From Alloalcanivorax mobilis (lineage in GTDB: Bacteria; Pseudomonadota; Gammaproteobacteria; Pseudomonadales; Alcanivoracaceae), in contig NZ_NMQZ01000002.1 of assembly GCF_002864685.1 (NCBI RefSeq), forward strand, positions 1 to 64,000: a stretch of DNA of 64,000 bases. Direction: 5' to 3'. This document shows positions 63,886 to 64,000 of this stretch, one piece after another. Made by a program: the position numbers and the translations under genes. How positions within the stretch are numbered: the first letter of the stretch is position 1; every line of letters starts with the position of its first letter. The notes under the pieces were generated by a model. It ran no database searches, was not told the origin of the DNA, and worked only from the letters and a program-made list of their open reading frames with translations.

Positions 63886-64000
63886 TTGTTCGCCATTCAA
63901 AAAGAAATTCCTCCATTCTTTTCTGACACGCCGCAGCACGCCCATGCTTGCCGCGTTTTCACGACACATTCTCCTGCATGAAACGATGCTTTTTGCATCA

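Overview
The window is a GC-rich gammaproteobacterial chromosome, probably Alcanivorax/Alloalcanivorax or a relative. This is inferred from the hybrid isc-suf cluster and the conserved run ndk-rlmN-pilF-rodZ-ispG-hisS-yfgM-bamB-der, followed by xseA and guaB-guaA. About 29.2 kb of core genome is followed by about 34.8 kb of an integrative and conjugative element (ICE) that continues past the right edge.

Core region (1-29192). After an elongator tRNA-Met comes an iron-sulphur locus: iscR-iscS and a stand-alone H-NOX gas sensor on the plus strand, converging with sufB-sufC-sufD-sufS-sufA-sufT-sufE on the minus strand. No iscU, hscA, hscB or fdx is present. The iscR promoter carries a strong Fur-box match and a degenerate IscR site, and the sufB -10 box abuts a near-perfect IscR type 1 palindrome. 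This suggests that IscR and Fur control a SUF-based assembly pathway. Housekeeping genes follow, then a three-gene set (TonB-dependent receptor, periplasmic binding protein, hybrid histidine kinase) that looks like a nutrient uptake/sensing unit, then xseA, guaB and guaA. Many gaps hold inverted arrays of 7-bp words, several with a terminator in the centre.

Mobile region (29193-64000). A tyrosine integrase follows guaA directly, and the last 40 or so guaA codons differ in codon choice, so the element probably supplies the gene's 3' end. The backbone resembles Tn4371/RP4-type ICEs: radC, DUF736, DUF2958, DUF2285, an excisionase-like HTH, repA, iterons with an AT-rich stretch, parA, a small ParB-like protein, DUF2840, a TraF-type peptidase, an oriT-like structured region, a DUF3363 relaxase, LysR and an EexN/TrbK-type lipoprotein. 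Mating-pair genes should lie beyond the right edge.

Cargo occupies four gaps in this backbone. (1) Next to int: a HicA-like/HTH pair, an AlpA-like regulator and a large unknown protein with a nuclease-like motif. (2) Between radC and DUF736: an overlapping pair encoding an NdpA-type nucleoid protein and a three-helix membrane protein. (3) Between DUF736 and DUF2958: a Gabija system (OLD nuclease gajA, UvrD-like gajB) with an adjacent ADP-ribosyltransferase-like gene and an HTH regulator. (4) After the relaxase: an orphan cytochrome bo3 subunit I gene, a GH15 glycosidase, a WrbA quinone reductase, and a TetR-controlled tripartite EmrAB-type efflux operon.

The fourth cargo shows visible history. 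A frameshifted tetR remnant, its operator and the 5' end of an outer-membrane-factor gene precede cyoB. A cyoC start and the 3' end of an outer-membrane-factor gene follow it. An older copy of the efflux cassette therefore seems to have been replaced by cyoB. The best candidates for something undescribed are the NdpA/membrane pair, the ART-like gene beside Gabija, the nuclease-like ORF, and the cyoB/efflux cargo.
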